Below are positions 34,247 to 43,891 of a DNA stretch of 64,000 nucleotides, in pieces. This stretch comes from an uncultured Lachnospiraceae bacterium (GTDB lineage Bacteria > Bacillota > Clostridia > Lachnospirales > Lachnospiraceae). The first letter of the stretch is position 1, and every line of letters begins with the position of its first letter. Location of the stretch: assembly GCA_951800685.1 (NCBI GenBank), contig CATOJY010000003.1, positions 1 through 64,000 on the forward strand, in the 5' to 3' direction. The translations under genes were made by a program, and so were the position numbers. Below the pieces are notes generated by a model. That model was not told the DNA's origin, did no database searches, and saw only the letters and a program-made list of their open reading frames with translations.

Positions 34247-34377
34247 ATTTTCTATGTGTACCTTTCTTCAATTTCCAACGTCTGCGATTCTCTGCGTAGC
34301 CTATTCAACAGCAGACATTCTTCTGATTTCTACCTGAGCGTTCGCTTTGCGTTGCGTTACACCTTTTTATCTTATTC

Positions 34378-35025
34378 TCAACTGGAATAAGATTCAAGGA
34401 AATTATACAATTCCTCATCATTTTCTATATATTTTCCCTGTATGATCTCCGCTTTTAAACTGTCATTCAGATCATTCAATAGAATATCTGTATTCATATG
34501 CAGACGCTGTTTATCTTCTTTATATACGACGATAAAGTGGTCTTCTACCATGAGATAATAGCCTTTCTGCGTCTCTTCCTTATAATACTTACAGATTACG
34601 ACCCTGTCCTTAGAAAAGGCAGTCAGTTCGATCGTCTCAAACCCAAGTTCCAATTCGCGCAGCGGCGGATTTTTGTCATAAGATTCCAATTCTTTGATCA
34701 GACTCTCACGGTCCAGCCCGATATATTTCACTGGAACCTCTTCCTGTTTCTCCTGGATCGATCCATCGATCAGGTTAATCTCCTCGATCAGATAGGTGGT
34801 ATCCGCCGTAACCACAGGAACTTTCTCCACCGCCGTCTCTATCACTTGTTCATGCAATATTTCTTCCGCTGGCTGTCTTTGCTGCTCTATTTGATTCTTA
34901 ACCTCTTTTTCCTGATATCTGTTTGGATAAAAGAACTGCTCTGCCTTCAGCGCAGCATACCCTCCTGTTCCCAGTAAAAGAACTGATATTACAAGAAAAA
35001 GACTGACACGTCTTACAAACTTCAT
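34378..35025 (-). CDS. Exported or membrane-anchored protein, faintly BofC-like
   Basis: A 215-residue protein with one N-terminal hydrophobic helix (about 8-27) and no lipobox, so it is probably anchored facing outward. The Gln/Glu-rich stretch at about 35-60 precedes a beta-rich part. The C-terminal GYYLMVEDHFIVVYKEDKQ resembles the end domain of BofC, a forespore protein of the sigma-K checkpoint, but the likeness is weak. It lies 81 nt after a SpoVB-like flippase gene, which would suit a sporulation or envelope role. Confidence 0.6.
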   Translation of the reverse strand: MKFVRRVSLFLVISVLLLGTGGYAALKAEQFFYPNRYQEKEVKNQIEQQRQPAEEILHEQVIETAVEKVPVVTADTTYLIEEINLIDGSIQEKQEEVPVKYIGLDRESLIKELESYDKNPPLRELELGFETIELTAFSKDRVVICKYYKEETQKGYYLMVEDHFIVVYKEDKQRLHMNTDILLNDLNDSLKAEIIQGKYIENDEELYNFLESYSS

Positions 35026-35106
35026 CCTTCCTCAGGCCCTTCTTATCGGATTCTCTGTAATCAGTATCAGTCAATTCACAAATTTTATACAGCCAGATTC
35101 TATATT

Positions 35107-36774
35107 TTATAGAACACCAATATTTTTGCCAAACATAATAAAGAAAAAACCAAGCGGCATCCTGGACAGCTCCTCTTCACCGATCACCCGTAAGATCATC
35201 AGCATAGTCAGATAGACAAACAGTCCGGTAATAATTCCGGTCAGGACAGTCACTGCCGCACCTGCCGGTTCTAACAGGAACCTGCCAATCAGCATGACCA
35301 CAATGCCTGACACACCAGCCGCCACTGCTGGAAAAGCTACACCAGCCAGCCAGTTCTGTCTATATTTCAGGTTTCTGCTGATAAACAAGAAATTCAATGC
35401 ACCAAAAACTGCAAAATACGCGATCAACGCATAGATAATACCATCCGCTCCAAGCAGAGCCTTCTGTACAAACAAATACGCCACTACTACATGTGTCAGC
35501 GTGGATGCAAGCACAGACAAAAACAACTCCTTAAGCATATGCATCCTGAAGAGAAGCTGTGCCAGGAAAAAACTGAAACTGCATAACACAATAATGACCG
35601 CTCCCTCTCTCATCCATAACGCTGCCGCCTCTGTCTCCCCCTGATACAGACATTTAACGATCGCTTCCGCAAGCGCTGCCATATACACAGTGACTGGAAA
35701 CGCCACGATAGACAATCGTTGGACTGCACGTTCCATCCGCTCCCTCATCATATGGTATTCTTTCCTGTCATAAGAACCCTTGATCCTTCCTGTCATAGCA
35801 GATACACTAAGCAGGCTGAACGCTGCTCCTATACCAATCAACACTGCAAATTTACTGTAATAGGCCCCCCACGTAGCCGTACGGATTTCTCCCAGCTCTT
35901 CCACTCTCTTGTTCATACAGTAGTTGAAGATGCGCTGGTCTGCCAACATAAACAAATTCGTAAAAACTGCAACAATCGCCATCGGCAGCGCGTTGAGCAG
36001 CACCGTTCTTTGTATTGAATACTGTGACTCCCCGCGTTTGCCGCTATCTGCCTTTATTTTCCCCCGCAGCGTGCCAGAATAAAACACATAAATGACCAAA
36101 AGATAAAGCGTGGTGAGTACCTGTGACAGCATGACACCAAGCATTGCTCCCAGGGCACCATACGCATAACTGTATTCTGTTTTCTGCAACAAGTCGGAAA
36201 CCTTAACGCCATAGGTATAGAAGACCCTGCCACATCCCAAAGAAAAAAAGATCATGGATATTTTTTCTATGTATTGGGAATGTGCCGTAAGCGTGCCCAG
36301 GCCATATCCATTGAAATATCCGCGGAAAGTTCCTATAACCGCAGCAAAAACGATCGCTGGCGCGACAGGAAACAACACCATTTTGCTCAAAGCTTCCAGT
36401 ATCCAGAATTCCGCAATTCTGGTGGATGCGAGAACCAGAACCGTTGCAACAACCGCGCTGATCAGAAGATCCATCCAAAATACCGCGCTAAATACTCTCT
36501 TCGCATTTCCATGCTGTTCACGTTTTACTCTGTAACGTACCACACCGCTCATAGCGCCAGTCACACTATACGATGTGATCAAAGTGATGACGATAAATAT
36601 CTCGAAAGCCGGTGCGAACAGTCCCATACCTGCATCACCGATCGCTTTTGACAGCGGAATCCGCATCAAAAGTAAGATCACATAGGACAAAACTCCCGCA
36701 GACTGGATTAAGGGCGTCCTGACTGCCGTTACCACAGAAGTTCTCTGGGATTTTTCTCTCTTTCGTAATTTCAT
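35107..36774 (-). CDS. MOP-superfamily lipid flippase, SpoVB/Wzx-like
   Basis: A 555-residue membrane protein with about 14 transmembrane helices. The start (TPLIQSAGVLSYVILLLMRIPLSKAIGDAGMGLFAPAFEIF) and the central FRGYFNGYGLGTLTAHSQYIEKI resemble SpoVB-type oligosaccharide flippases of spore formers; the latter is close to their FRGYFQGxxxMxPTAxSQxxEQ signature. It would carry lipid-linked glycans across the membrane. It follows ybeY by 46 nt. Usual neighbours of ybeY in Clostridia (dgkA, cdd, era) are absent here. Confidence 0.82.
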   Translation of the reverse strand: MKLRKREKSQRTSVVTAVRTPLIQSAGVLSYVILLLMRIPLSKAIGDAGMGLFAPAFEIFIVITLITSYSVTGAMSGVVRYRVKREQHGNAKRVFSAVFWMDLLISAVVATVLVLASTRIAEFWILEALSKMVLFPVAPAIVFAAVIGTFRGYFNGYGLGTLTAHSQYIEKISMIFFSLGCGRVFYTYGVKVSDLLQKTEYSYAYGALGAMLGVMLSQVLTTLYLLVIYVFYSGTLRGKIKADSGKRGESQYSIQRTVLLNALPMAIVAVFTNLFMLADQRIFNYCMNKRVEELGEIRTATWGAYYSKFAVLIGIGAAFSLLSVSAMTGRIKGSYDRKEYHMMRERMERAVQRLSIVAFPVTVYMAALAEAIVKCLYQGETEAAALWMREGAVIIVLCSFSFFLAQLLFRMHMLKELFLSVLASTLTHVVVAYLFVQKALLGADGIIYALIAYFAVFGALNFLFISRNLKYRQNWLAGVAFPAVAAGVSGIVVMLIGRFLLEPAGAAVTVLTGIITGLFVYLTMLMILRVIGEEELSRMPLGFFFIMFGKNIGVL

Positions 36775-36820
36775 AAGCTCATCCTTACCTCTTTATCCTT
36801 CCTGTTTTCTCAGAAGGCTT

Positions 36821-37324
36821 TTACGCATCACGCCTGATGTCAAGCTGCTGCAGCGTATCTTCCTGTTTCCGCTCCATAACCGCTGCCTCCTCAGGTGTCA
36901 TATGATCGTAACCGCACAGGTGGTACATGCTGTGCGCAGTCAAAAAAGCAAATTCACGCAATACTGAATGCCCATATTCCTTTGCCTGCATCATGATCCG
37001 GTCAACTGAAAGAATGATATCCCCCAAAAGCAGCTCACCGCTGTCTGGATCAAAATAGTCGGCCTCGTCCTTTTCCACAACAGTGAAATCACCCGCTTCC
37101 TCAAAAGAGATATTCGGAAAAGACAGTACATCTGTTTCTTGATCTAGTCCCCGGTAATCCCTGTTATATTCCCGGATTCCTGCATTATCTGTGAGAAGAA
37201 GGTTCACTGAAGTTTCATAAAGACAGTTCTCCAATTCCATAACTTTCCCCATGATCTTGTCCAGAATCTCTTTCATATCAAAAGGAAGTGTCACATCTGT
37301 TTCATTCTCAACGTAAGAAGTCAT
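36821..37324 (-). CDS. ybeY: Endoribonuclease YbeY (rRNA maturation factor)
   Basis: A zinc-dependent single-strand RNase needed for 16S rRNA 3' processing and ribosome quality control. The 167 residues include DYRGLDQETDVLSFP and the metal-binding HSMYHLCGYDHMTPEE with its three His; the second residue is Ser instead of the common Gly. The ATG follows GAGGAG with 10-nt spacing and overlaps the end of the HD-domain gene by 17 nt. The phoH-HD-ybeY order is conserved in Firmicutes. Confidence 0.96.
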   Translation of the reverse strand: MTSYVENETDVTLPFDMKEILDKIMGKVMELENCLYETSVNLLLTDNAGIREYNRDYRGLDQETDVLSFPNISFEEAGDFTVVEKDEADYFDPDSGELLLGDIILSVDRIMMQAKEYGHSVLREFAFLTAHSMYHLCGYDHMTPEEAAVMERKQEDTLQQLDIRRDA

Positions 37325-38513
37325 AGTATAATTTCTCCTCGACGAATATCTTTTTCATCTCCCAGAGCTGTGCCAATGAGATCTCATTTTCCCACAGTTC
37401 TTCCGTTTCCAGTTTCTTTTTGAACACTGTATCGATCAGCTGTCTGTAATCTAATTGCGCCTTTGGATCTTTCTCAAATAAATAGAGAATAGACGATACA
37501 ATACAATCAGCAAACAATACGATGATCGTTTCCTTTGACACCACTTTCTCCGACCCATCTACATACTCTTTCAAGATTCTTTTCGTACTTGCTGGAAAAT
37601 GATATTCCTCGCAGATTGCCGATACATTTTCCCAGGTGTTTTCTCCTCTGAGTTTACCGATTCTGTGGTAATAACCGCATGCCTTCACCGCTGCATCGTC
37701 AAGCTGCAGGCGTTTGGCAATCCGGTCTCCCAGATATGCTGTATGGATTGCGTGGTAATATTCTTCTTTAGACAGATTCTTAAGCTGTACCAGCAGGGGA
37801 CACTCTGGATCATTAATCTCCATATATTTTTCCTGGTCCTTATGGATGACCGAGGAGCTGAACGCCTTAAGAATAATTAGCAGAAGAACACAACACACCA
37901 TTAAATTAAGTGCTGGAATTGTAAATTGGTCTAATTTAAGCGGCTCTTTGGAAAACAAAACGATATTGGCAGTTAGGCATAAAAGTAACACCAGCAGGGA
38001 AATGATAACCGGCATCCCCACCAGAAAATCATCGTTCAGGTTAGAGAATACTAGAATCCCGGTCAAACCACTAATAAAATAAAGCCAAAAGATTGTCATG
38101 TCTCCGCCTGAAAAATTGACTGCCAGAAGCAGACATACACTGCCAGCCGCCATGCCTGTCACACTGTTACTGAACACTCCAAGAAGAACAAAGAGTACTA
38201 GAAATGGCCAGCCTGTCACCGGCAATACCGGAAAGAAAACCGCCGCTGCCAGGCTTACCAGATATACAAAAGCGAATTTACCATATTTTCCTTCATTACG
38301 ATACAGAAATAGCCCCATCGCCTCACTGACCAGATAGGCATAAATCACAATCCCTGTACCTGCCAATACCATGATCGTATTGCGTATCAAAGTCTCCTCT
38401 TCCGGCTGGTACAGCATGCTTCCTCCGAAGGCTGTTCCTCCAGCGAACAGAAACATCATACCAAAAATCAATATTCTCTTTACATGAATTGTCCTATTTT
38501 TTTCCACGGTCAT
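37308..38513 (-). CDS. Degenerate PgpH-like membrane HD-domain protein
   Basis: A 401-residue protein at the place where Firmicutes carry pgpH, a c-di-AMP phosphodiesterase gene. It has about seven transmembrane helices (13-220) and a cytoplasmic HD-like domain, but lacks the ~300-residue extracellular domain of PgpH. The HD site looks broken: H254 remains, the HD doublet reads H283-R284 (YYHRIGKL), the HHGT-type position is YVDG (317-320), and D336 (LFAD) remains. It therefore probably does not hydrolyse c-di-AMP, though it may still bind a ligand or partner. Start overlaps the phoH end by 20 nt, with AGGA upstream. Confidence 0.82.
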   Translation of the reverse strand: MTVEKNRTIHVKRILIFGMMFLFAGGTAFGGSMLYQPEEETLIRNTIMVLAGTGIVIYAYLVSEAMGLFLYRNEGKYGKFAFVYLVSLAAAVFFPVLPVTGWPFLVLFVLLGVFSNSVTGMAAGSVCLLLAVNFSGGDMTIFWLYFISGLTGILVFSNLNDDFLVGMPVIISLLVLLLCLTANIVLFSKEPLKLDQFTIPALNLMVCCVLLLIILKAFSSSVIHKDQEKYMEINDPECPLLVQLKNLSKEEYYHAIHTAYLGDRIAKRLQLDDAAVKACGYYHRIGKLRGENTWENVSAICEEYHFPASTKRILKEYVDGSEKVVSKETIIVLFADCIVSSILYLFEKDPKAQLDYRQLIDTVFKKKLETEELWENEISLAQLWEMKKIFVEEKLYYDFLR

Positions 38514-39507
38514 ATTTCCTGCTTCTTTGTTTTAATTCACTGCGTCTTGTTTCTTTGGCTTCATAATCCTCATATGCCTTCACAATCTTCTGCACAAGAG
38601 GATGACGCACCACATCTTTACTGGTCAGTTTACAAAACGCGATATCATCAATTCTCGACAACACCCGCGCCGCCACATCTAATCCTGATCGCATATCCGG
38701 CGCAAGATCTTTCTGGGAGGCGTCGCCAGTCACCACCACCTTGGAGCCAAATCCAATACGGGTCAGAAACATCTTCATCTGTGCCGGCGTCGTATTCTGC
38801 GCCTCATCCAGAATAATATAAGCGTTGTCCAAAGTCCGTCCGCGCATATAGGCCAGGGGCGCAACCTCGATCAACCCCTTCTCCATATTCTTTGTAAAAC
38901 TATCCGCCCCCATAATCTGATAAAGGGCATCGTATAATGGACGCAAGTATGGATCTACCTTGCTCTGGAGGTCACCAGGCAAAAAGCCTAGTTTCTCTCC
39001 GGCCTCGATTGCTGGCCTTGTCAGGATAATGCGGCTCACCTCGTTATTCTTAAAGGCAGTAATTGCCATCGCCATAGCCAGATACGTCTTGCCAGTTCCT
39101 GCCGGGCCAATGCCAAATACGATCATATGATCCCTGATCGCATCCACATACTTCTTCTGTCCCATTGTCTTTGGCTTGATCGGTTTCCCATTAACCGTGT
39201 GACAGATGCAGTCACTGTCTATCTCCAGAAGAATGTCCTCCCCACTTTCTTTTTCGATCTCCAGCGCATAATCTACGTTCTGTTCTTCCAAAAGATTGCC
39301 TCTCTCCGACAAAGTTAACAGTTCACGCACAATATGCGAAGCTTTCATGACTGATTCCCGCTCTCCACTGATCTTTACTGCCCCATCACGATCCACAATC
39401 ATCACATGAAGATCATCTTCTATTTTCTTAATATGGGCATCGCTCCTGCCAAAAAGATTCTGCATATGCTCCATTGGCATATCCATACTGACTGTAAATT
39501 GTTCCAT
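38494..39507 (-). CDS. PhoH family protein (PhoH-like ATPase)
   Basis: A 337-residue cytoplasmic ATPase with an N-terminal KH-like RNA-binding part (about 15-70) and a C-terminal P-loop domain. Walker A is GPAGTGKT, Walker B ILDEAQN, followed by GDASQKDL. It is usually linked to RNA metabolism together with YbeY, whose gene is two positions downstream. It lies 96 nt after yqfD. Confidence 0.93.
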   Translation of the reverse strand: MEQFTVSMDMPMEHMQNLFGRSDAHIKKIEDDLHVMIVDRDGAVKISGERESVMKASHIVRELLTLSERGNLLEEQNVDYALEIEKESGEDILLEIDSDCICHTVNGKPIKPKTMGQKKYVDAIRDHMIVFGIGPAGTGKTYLAMAMAITAFKNNEVSRIILTRPAIEAGEKLGFLPGDLQSKVDPYLRPLYDALYQIMGADSFTKNMEKGLIEVAPLAYMRGRTLDNAYIILDEAQNTTPAQMKMFLTRIGFGSKVVVTGDASQKDLAPDMRSGLDVAARVLSRIDDIAFCKLTSKDVVRHPLVQKIVKAYEDYEAKETRRSELKQRSRKYDRGKK

Positions 39508-39603
39508 CTATCTTCTGCCTCTCCGTCCTAAAAGTCATCTTGCAGCAGTTCAGAGTTCATCTCTGCTGCATCGATTTCACTGGCTGCCTTCCGTACATGG
39601 ACC

Positions 39604-40857
39604 TCATTCGGTTACTTCTTCTATAGACGTCTCTTCCTCATCAGATACCACTGGTTTTGTCTCTGTCGGCACTGACCGCACGGCTTCCTCCTCTAACTGC
39701 ATACGGGCATTCAGCACCCAGCTATCATCATTCTTTTTTATTGTAACATTTTTTTGTGTAATTTGTACCCCTTTTTCCTCTAAAGTTGTTATAATTTTAT
39801 GCCACTCCTCCTGCATGATTGCATTCATTTCTTCCTCTGTATAGTTCTGTTGTACTGTTTCATATTCCTGAATCGTCTTACTGCCATAAAAAACAGGCAG
39901 ATAGAGGCCATCCAACAGACAAACCTGCTTCTTCTCCCCACTGATATCATACTCGTCATAGGGAATTTTACCAAGCCTGAGATTCCACTCTTTGTCACGG
40001 ACACCAAACAAGATCATCTTCTTTTGTCTTCCGGAATATCTTTTTTCTTCATAGAGAAGATCCCTCTTCACCGAAACCGATTCTGTGTAGCGCAGCATGA
40101 TATCTGCATCTGATTCTACAAACTGATATTTTCTGACCGTAGTATCTTCATTGTAAACTGGCACCGCGCCGCTGACAAGAACATCCCCTTTCTCTACAGT
40201 ATCTCCCAATGCCACCTGCGGCACTCCTTTCCTTGTAATAATATAGGATACGACACCGGATCTGTCTGCAACAAGATCCACCCCACTTTCCCCATTTGAT
40301 TGACTGGTTTGGTCATAAACAGGCATCTCATTTTCCTTGATGTAGATCTGCAAAGTAGTGCCTTTCACCTGAACAGATGTCCAGGTGATAATATCGTAAT
40401 CCTCCCGCAGCGCTTTCTCCAACTCCTCAATCTGCAGCTTGTTCTTTTTCATCGCTACATGTACCTTTTTCTCTTCAAGATAGTCCAGCAGCACATCTTC
40501 TGTCAGGACGTAGTTTCCTTCAATCCGGATATTCCATATGTATCCAGCTGTAAGCATCCAAAACAGAAGACAACAGAATAGACCTGCAACGAACACCTTG
40601 CGCCGCTGCATTTTAGACATAAAAAAAGGCAGTCCATATTTTTTTAAAATAACTGCCCTGGTTCCAGTCTTTTTTAACAGTGGTTTCAACGCAAAGAACC
40701 CTCGTACACTGATATTCATGGTATTATAGTCCCCATGATCTGTAATGTCCCACACTAAAATATCGTGATTCCCGCACAGATTCAACAGTCTTTCTGTGGA
40801 GTACCCCCACACTTTAATTGTCACATACCCCCGAATATACTGTACCCAATGAAGCAT
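39604..40857 (-). CDS. yqfD: Sporulation protein YqfD
   Basis: A 417-residue protein of the spore-former YqfD family. It has an N-terminal cytoplasmic part (YIRGYVTIKVWGYSTERLLNLC), a transmembrane helix at about 85-108, and a large outer domain (RSGVVSYIITRKGVPQVALGDTVEKGDVLVSG, a barrel-sandwich-like stretch). In Bacillus subtilis yqfD is sigma-E controlled; its exact role is unclear. GGAGG lies 5 nt before the ATG at 40857. It follows yqfC by 45 nt. Confidence 0.94.
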   Translation of the reverse strand: MLHWVQYIRGYVTIKVWGYSTERLLNLCGNHDILVWDITDHGDYNTMNISVRGFFALKPLLKKTGTRAVILKKYGLPFFMSKMQRRKVFVAGLFCCLLFWMLTAGYIWNIRIEGNYVLTEDVLLDYLEEKKVHVAMKKNKLQIEELEKALREDYDIITWTSVQVKGTTLQIYIKENEMPVYDQTSQSNGESGVDLVADRSGVVSYIITRKGVPQVALGDTVEKGDVLVSGAVPVYNEDTTVRKYQFVESDADIMLRYTESVSVKRDLLYEEKRYSGRQKKMILFGVRDKEWNLRLGKIPYDEYDISGEKKQVCLLDGLYLPVFYGSKTIQEYETVQQNYTEEEMNAIMQEEWHKIITTLEEKGVQITQKNVTIKKNDDSWVLNARMQLEEEAVRSVPTETKPVVSDEEETSIEEVTE

Positions 40858-40902
40858 TCCAACCTCCAAAGATTCCAAAAGTCATTCTTCACTTTACTCA
40901 CG

Positions 40903-41202
40903 CTATAAGTAGCGTACAGCATCAATATTCCCGCTGATTTTCATGTCTTCATTGGTATAATAGTCAATCGACAACTGTCTTCCTTCGAAACAGATCCTGC
41001 AGTTTTTGCCTTGCAGCACAATAGATTCCTTCGTATATTCCAGGATTCCTTTATAATTTTCTATGAAGGCCTCCCTGTTTCCGGTAAGCGTAACAATCGA
41101 TGCCCCAAGCATCGTGTCTTTTGGAAGCTTCAAGGATTCCACAATTAGCTCTTTGGAACCAGATAGAGTTGGTATGGATAATTTTCTGCTATTCCTTTTC
41201 AT
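40903..41202 (-). CDS. yqfC: YabP/YqfC-family sporulation protein
   Basis: A 99-residue protein of the YabP/YqfC family, with LPKDTMLGASIVTLTGNREAFIENYKGILEYTKESIVLQ as its core. YqfC is made in the mother cell under sigma-E in Bacillus. The pair with yqfD is conserved and supports that the organism makes spores. Confidence 0.93.
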   Translation of the reverse strand: MKRNSRKLSIPTLSGSKELIVESLKLPKDTMLGASIVTLTGNREAFIENYKGILEYTKESIVLQGKNCRICFEGRQLSIDYYTNEDMKISGNIDAVRYL

Positions 41203-41273
41203 AGTTTACTATATGTTGCAGTCTATAAAATCATGCCTGGATTCCCTTTTATTCACAAATCCTTTGCTCTGTC

Positions 41274-41753
41274 TTATTTATGATAAGGTTCCCTATGAAT
41301 GATACGATATCCTCTATAGATCTGCTCTAACAGAATCACTCTCATCAACTGGTGCGGAAATGTCATTTTAGAAAAGCTGACCGCCTGGTCAGCTTTCTTC
41401 TTTATTTCTTCATGCAGTCCGAGAGAACCGCCTATGATGAACTGTATATGGCTGATCCCCTGGATTGCCATCCTCTCTAATTCGGAGGCAAATTGTTCAG
41501 AATCGTATTCTTTGCCCAAAATCTCCAAGGTGATCACACAGGCGTCTTCTCTGATATGCTTCAGGATTCTTTCAGCCTCCTTCTTACGGATCAGCTGTTC
41601 AACTGCTGCACCTGCCCTATCTGGTGTCTTCTCATCCTCTACTTCCACGATCTCCAATTTACAATAGCGTCCAAGGCGTTTGGCATATTCTGCCAAGGCT
41701 TCCCGGTAGAATTTCTCCTTTACCCTGCCAACTGCAATTACTGTTATCTTCAT
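41274..41753 (-). CDS. rlmH: 23S rRNA (pseudouridine-1915-N3)-methyltransferase
   Basis: Methylates pseudouridine 1915 in helix 69 of 23S rRNA using SAM. The 159-residue SPOUT-fold protein begins KITVIAVGRVKEKFYREALAEYAKRL and has FIIGGSLGLHEEIKKKAD and the closing MTFPHQLMRVILLEQIYRGYRI with the knot residues. The length is standard. The start overlaps the stop of the zinc-ribbon gene by 4 nt. Confidence 0.97.
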   Translation of the reverse strand: MKITVIAVGRVKEKFYREALAEYAKRLGRYCKLEIVEVEDEKTPDRAGAAVEQLIRKKEAERILKHIREDACVITLEILGKEYDSEQFASELERMAIQGISHIQFIIGGSLGLHEEIKKKADQAVSFSKMTFPHQLMRVILLEQIYRGYRIIHREPYHK

Positions 41754-42454
41754 TCGCCCTCAAATAACCTCTGATAATACTCGTCCACAAAATGTTCCAG
41801 AAACGCTTCGTCCAGATTCATGAACTTATTGTTAATGATCTTCCGCATTCTGTCCGTGCGCATGAAATATTTCTGTTCCTCTCTGGTCCCATCCTCGAAA
41901 AGATTTGTATCTACCTGCTCTGCAGACAGATTATTTTCACACCATTTCGTCAATTCACTTAGCAGGGAATCCTCTGACTTCGCCTTTATGAGCAAAATTT
42001 TAGAATTACGCATGGAAACAACGCCAAATACAATAAATAATACAAACATCGCCCCCATAACACCACACACCAGATATTTCGTAGTACTTTCACTCTGATA
42101 GAGGGGGATAATACCAGTAAAGATTAGAAGTACAGCAAGAAATCCTATGATGCCCATAAACAATAATATGTAGGCAGAGGACCTGTTATCTTCTGCTCTG
42201 GAGGCACTGTTCTGATAAGGATGATAGACCGGTCTCTCTTCTTCCTCCTGTCCGCCATCACCGTTATCCTCATACTCTTGTTTCTGAAGCTCAGCGTATA
42301 TAGCGCGTAAACGCGCGATATTCTCCTGCTCTTTTCGTGTGTCGTCCGCTCTTTCGTCTGTCTCGTCAAGACATTCTACCAGTTCGACCTTACACTCCGC
42401 ACAGCGTTCTATTCCTTCCCTGTACTCATTCTTACACACCGGACACCAAGGCAT
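41750..42454 (-). CDS. Zinc-ribbon membrane protein of unknown function
   Basis: A 234-residue protein with an N-terminal four-Cys zinc ribbon (CPVCKNEYREGIERCAECKVEL), an acidic coiled region to about residue 85, two transmembrane helices at about 95-115 and 125-148, and a C-terminal helical domain (KSEDSLLSELTKWCENN, FMNLDEAFLEHFVDEYYQRLFEGE). The ATG at 42454 is favoured by AAGGAG 10 nt upstream over the GTG at 42463. It is coupled to rlmH. Similar proteins occur beside rlmH in Lachnospiraceae, as far as I recall. Confidence 0.75.
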   Translation of the reverse strand: MPWCPVCKNEYREGIERCAECKVELVECLDETDERADDTRKEQENIARLRAIYAELQKQEYEDNGDGGQEEEERPVYHPYQNSASRAEDNRSSAYILLFMGIIGFLAVLLIFTGIIPLYQSESTTKYLVCGVMGAMFVLFIVFGVVSMRNSKILLIKAKSEDSLLSELTKWCENNLSAEQVDTNLFEDGTREEQKYFMRTDRMRKIINNKFMNLDEAFLEHFVDEYYQRLFEGE

Positions 42455-42673
42455 ATCTTTCACACTCCTTATTGCAATTCGGCTTTTCTCTTATGTGAAA
42501 ATCTCCACATATTGTCTAAAATTCCCATTTCACAAGTTTATTTTATAATCATTTTGCACGAATTGCAATATAAACCTATATTTTACCGCCATTTTTCTCG
42601 ATTCAGAACAAAACAGACGAACTTCTGACTCCTTATGGCGCATCTATAGATTCAGACACAGTACATATAGGCA

Positions 42674-43891
42674 CTATTTTGATTCAAGCTTTAACAGTTC
42701 ACGGATTCCCTGGTTCTTATTCTCAGACTGATCGATATCCATACACAGAGAATGATCATCATTTTTCCGCCATACAGAACATTCACCAATTGCACTCATG
42801 TCTCTCCACAGTGTGAACACCCCTTTGGTGGTAACACCGCTCCATTCCTCTACATTTCCTGTATAATCCACCGTATTGGCATACAGCTCACCATCATATA
42901 AGCCATCGCTGAAATTGCCCACAATATTCTGCAAAATCCGTTCCCGTACCTGCAGTTTTGAGACATCTACGTCATAGTGCTCAGCTCCTTGTCCATTAGG
43001 CATATCATTTGCCCAGTTTCCAGAATAGCTATGCGCCATATATTTTCCCATGGCATTGTCCTTATCCTTCTGCCCGATATAAAACCGGAACCAGGATCCT
43101 TCGCCGTTCCTTTTTCCGTCAGTCCAGCTGCCGTAATAGTAACTATTCTTCTCATAAATTGCAAGGCCCTTGCCTTCCGGTCTGCCGCTGCTGTTGACAT
43201 CTCCCATATAATAATACTGATTAGTACCCTCCAGCTGGGAAGAGAGCTTCACGTACCGTTTTAAGTGTGCCAGATCCCAGATTGCATCCTGGTTATTATC
43301 TGCAAAATATGGCAGCGCCTCATTCAGAATGAATTCCTTCGTGTATGCCACGTCATTTTCATCCTCAATGTCAACTACAACCGCTGTCTTGTCCCCGTCT
43401 GCGGAAACGAACTGATCACTTTCCGGCATTTTCTCTTGCTGCGGTTTCTTTCCCGTCTGTGATTCCTGCCCGCTGATCGTGCCAGGCTTCTTCTTGCCAT
43501 CCTCCTCATCTGGGATTTTAACAACATTATCCTCTCCCGATCCATTCTGTCCATCGTTCTGCTTCTGTTCCTGCGCATATTCTGTTATATTCTGCTGCAG
43601 ATTGCCATTGACATCGGATACCTCTTTCCGTCTCGGCATCAGGACCAACAAAATAATGATGCAAAGCAAAAGCAATACGATCACACCTAACAGCACGGTT
43701 GTCATATAAGGACGTTGCAGCAGACCATTTATACCGGACTCTCTTTCCTCCAACTCCTCATTCTCTTCTTCGTCCAGATCTTCCACCACAAGGTCACTGT
43801 CCTCTTCTTCCTGCTCTTTCATCTGGTTGGATCTGATATCGTCCCTCCAGTCTTGTTTCTTTGAACGGTCATTTCTTTCCATCAAATTCAT
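42674..43891 (-). CDS. Membrane-anchored MORN-repeat protein
   Basis: A 405-residue protein. Residues 1-55 are acidic and cytoplasmic, a transmembrane helix lies at about 63-85, and a Gln/Glu/Lys-rich linker follows to about 160. The outer C-terminal part has MORN-type repeats at about 225-320: YYMGDVNSSGRPEGKGLAI, YYYGSWTDGKRNGEGSWF and YSGNWANDMPNGQGAEHY. Such repeats usually bind lipids or proteins, or act as scaffolds. The ATG at 43891 follows GAGG. It lies alone between terminator-bounded neighbours; the function is unknown. Confidence 0.72.
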   Translation of the reverse strand: MNLMERNDRSKKQDWRDDIRSNQMKEQEEEDSDLVVEDLDEEENEELEERESGINGLLQRPYMTTVLLGVIVLLLLCIIILLVLMPRRKEVSDVNGNLQQNITEYAQEQKQNDGQNGSGEDNVVKIPDEEDGKKKPGTISGQESQTGKKPQQEKMPESDQFVSADGDKTAVVVDIEDENDVAYTKEFILNEALPYFADNNQDAIWDLAHLKRYVKLSSQLEGTNQYYYMGDVNSSGRPEGKGLAIYEKNSYYYGSWTDGKRNGEGSWFRFYIGQKDKDNAMGKYMAHSYSGNWANDMPNGQGAEHYDVDVSKLQVRERILQNIVGNFSDGLYDGELYANTVDYTGNVEEWSGVTTKGVFTLWRDMSAIGECSVWRKNDDHSLCMDIDQSENKNQGIRELLKLESK

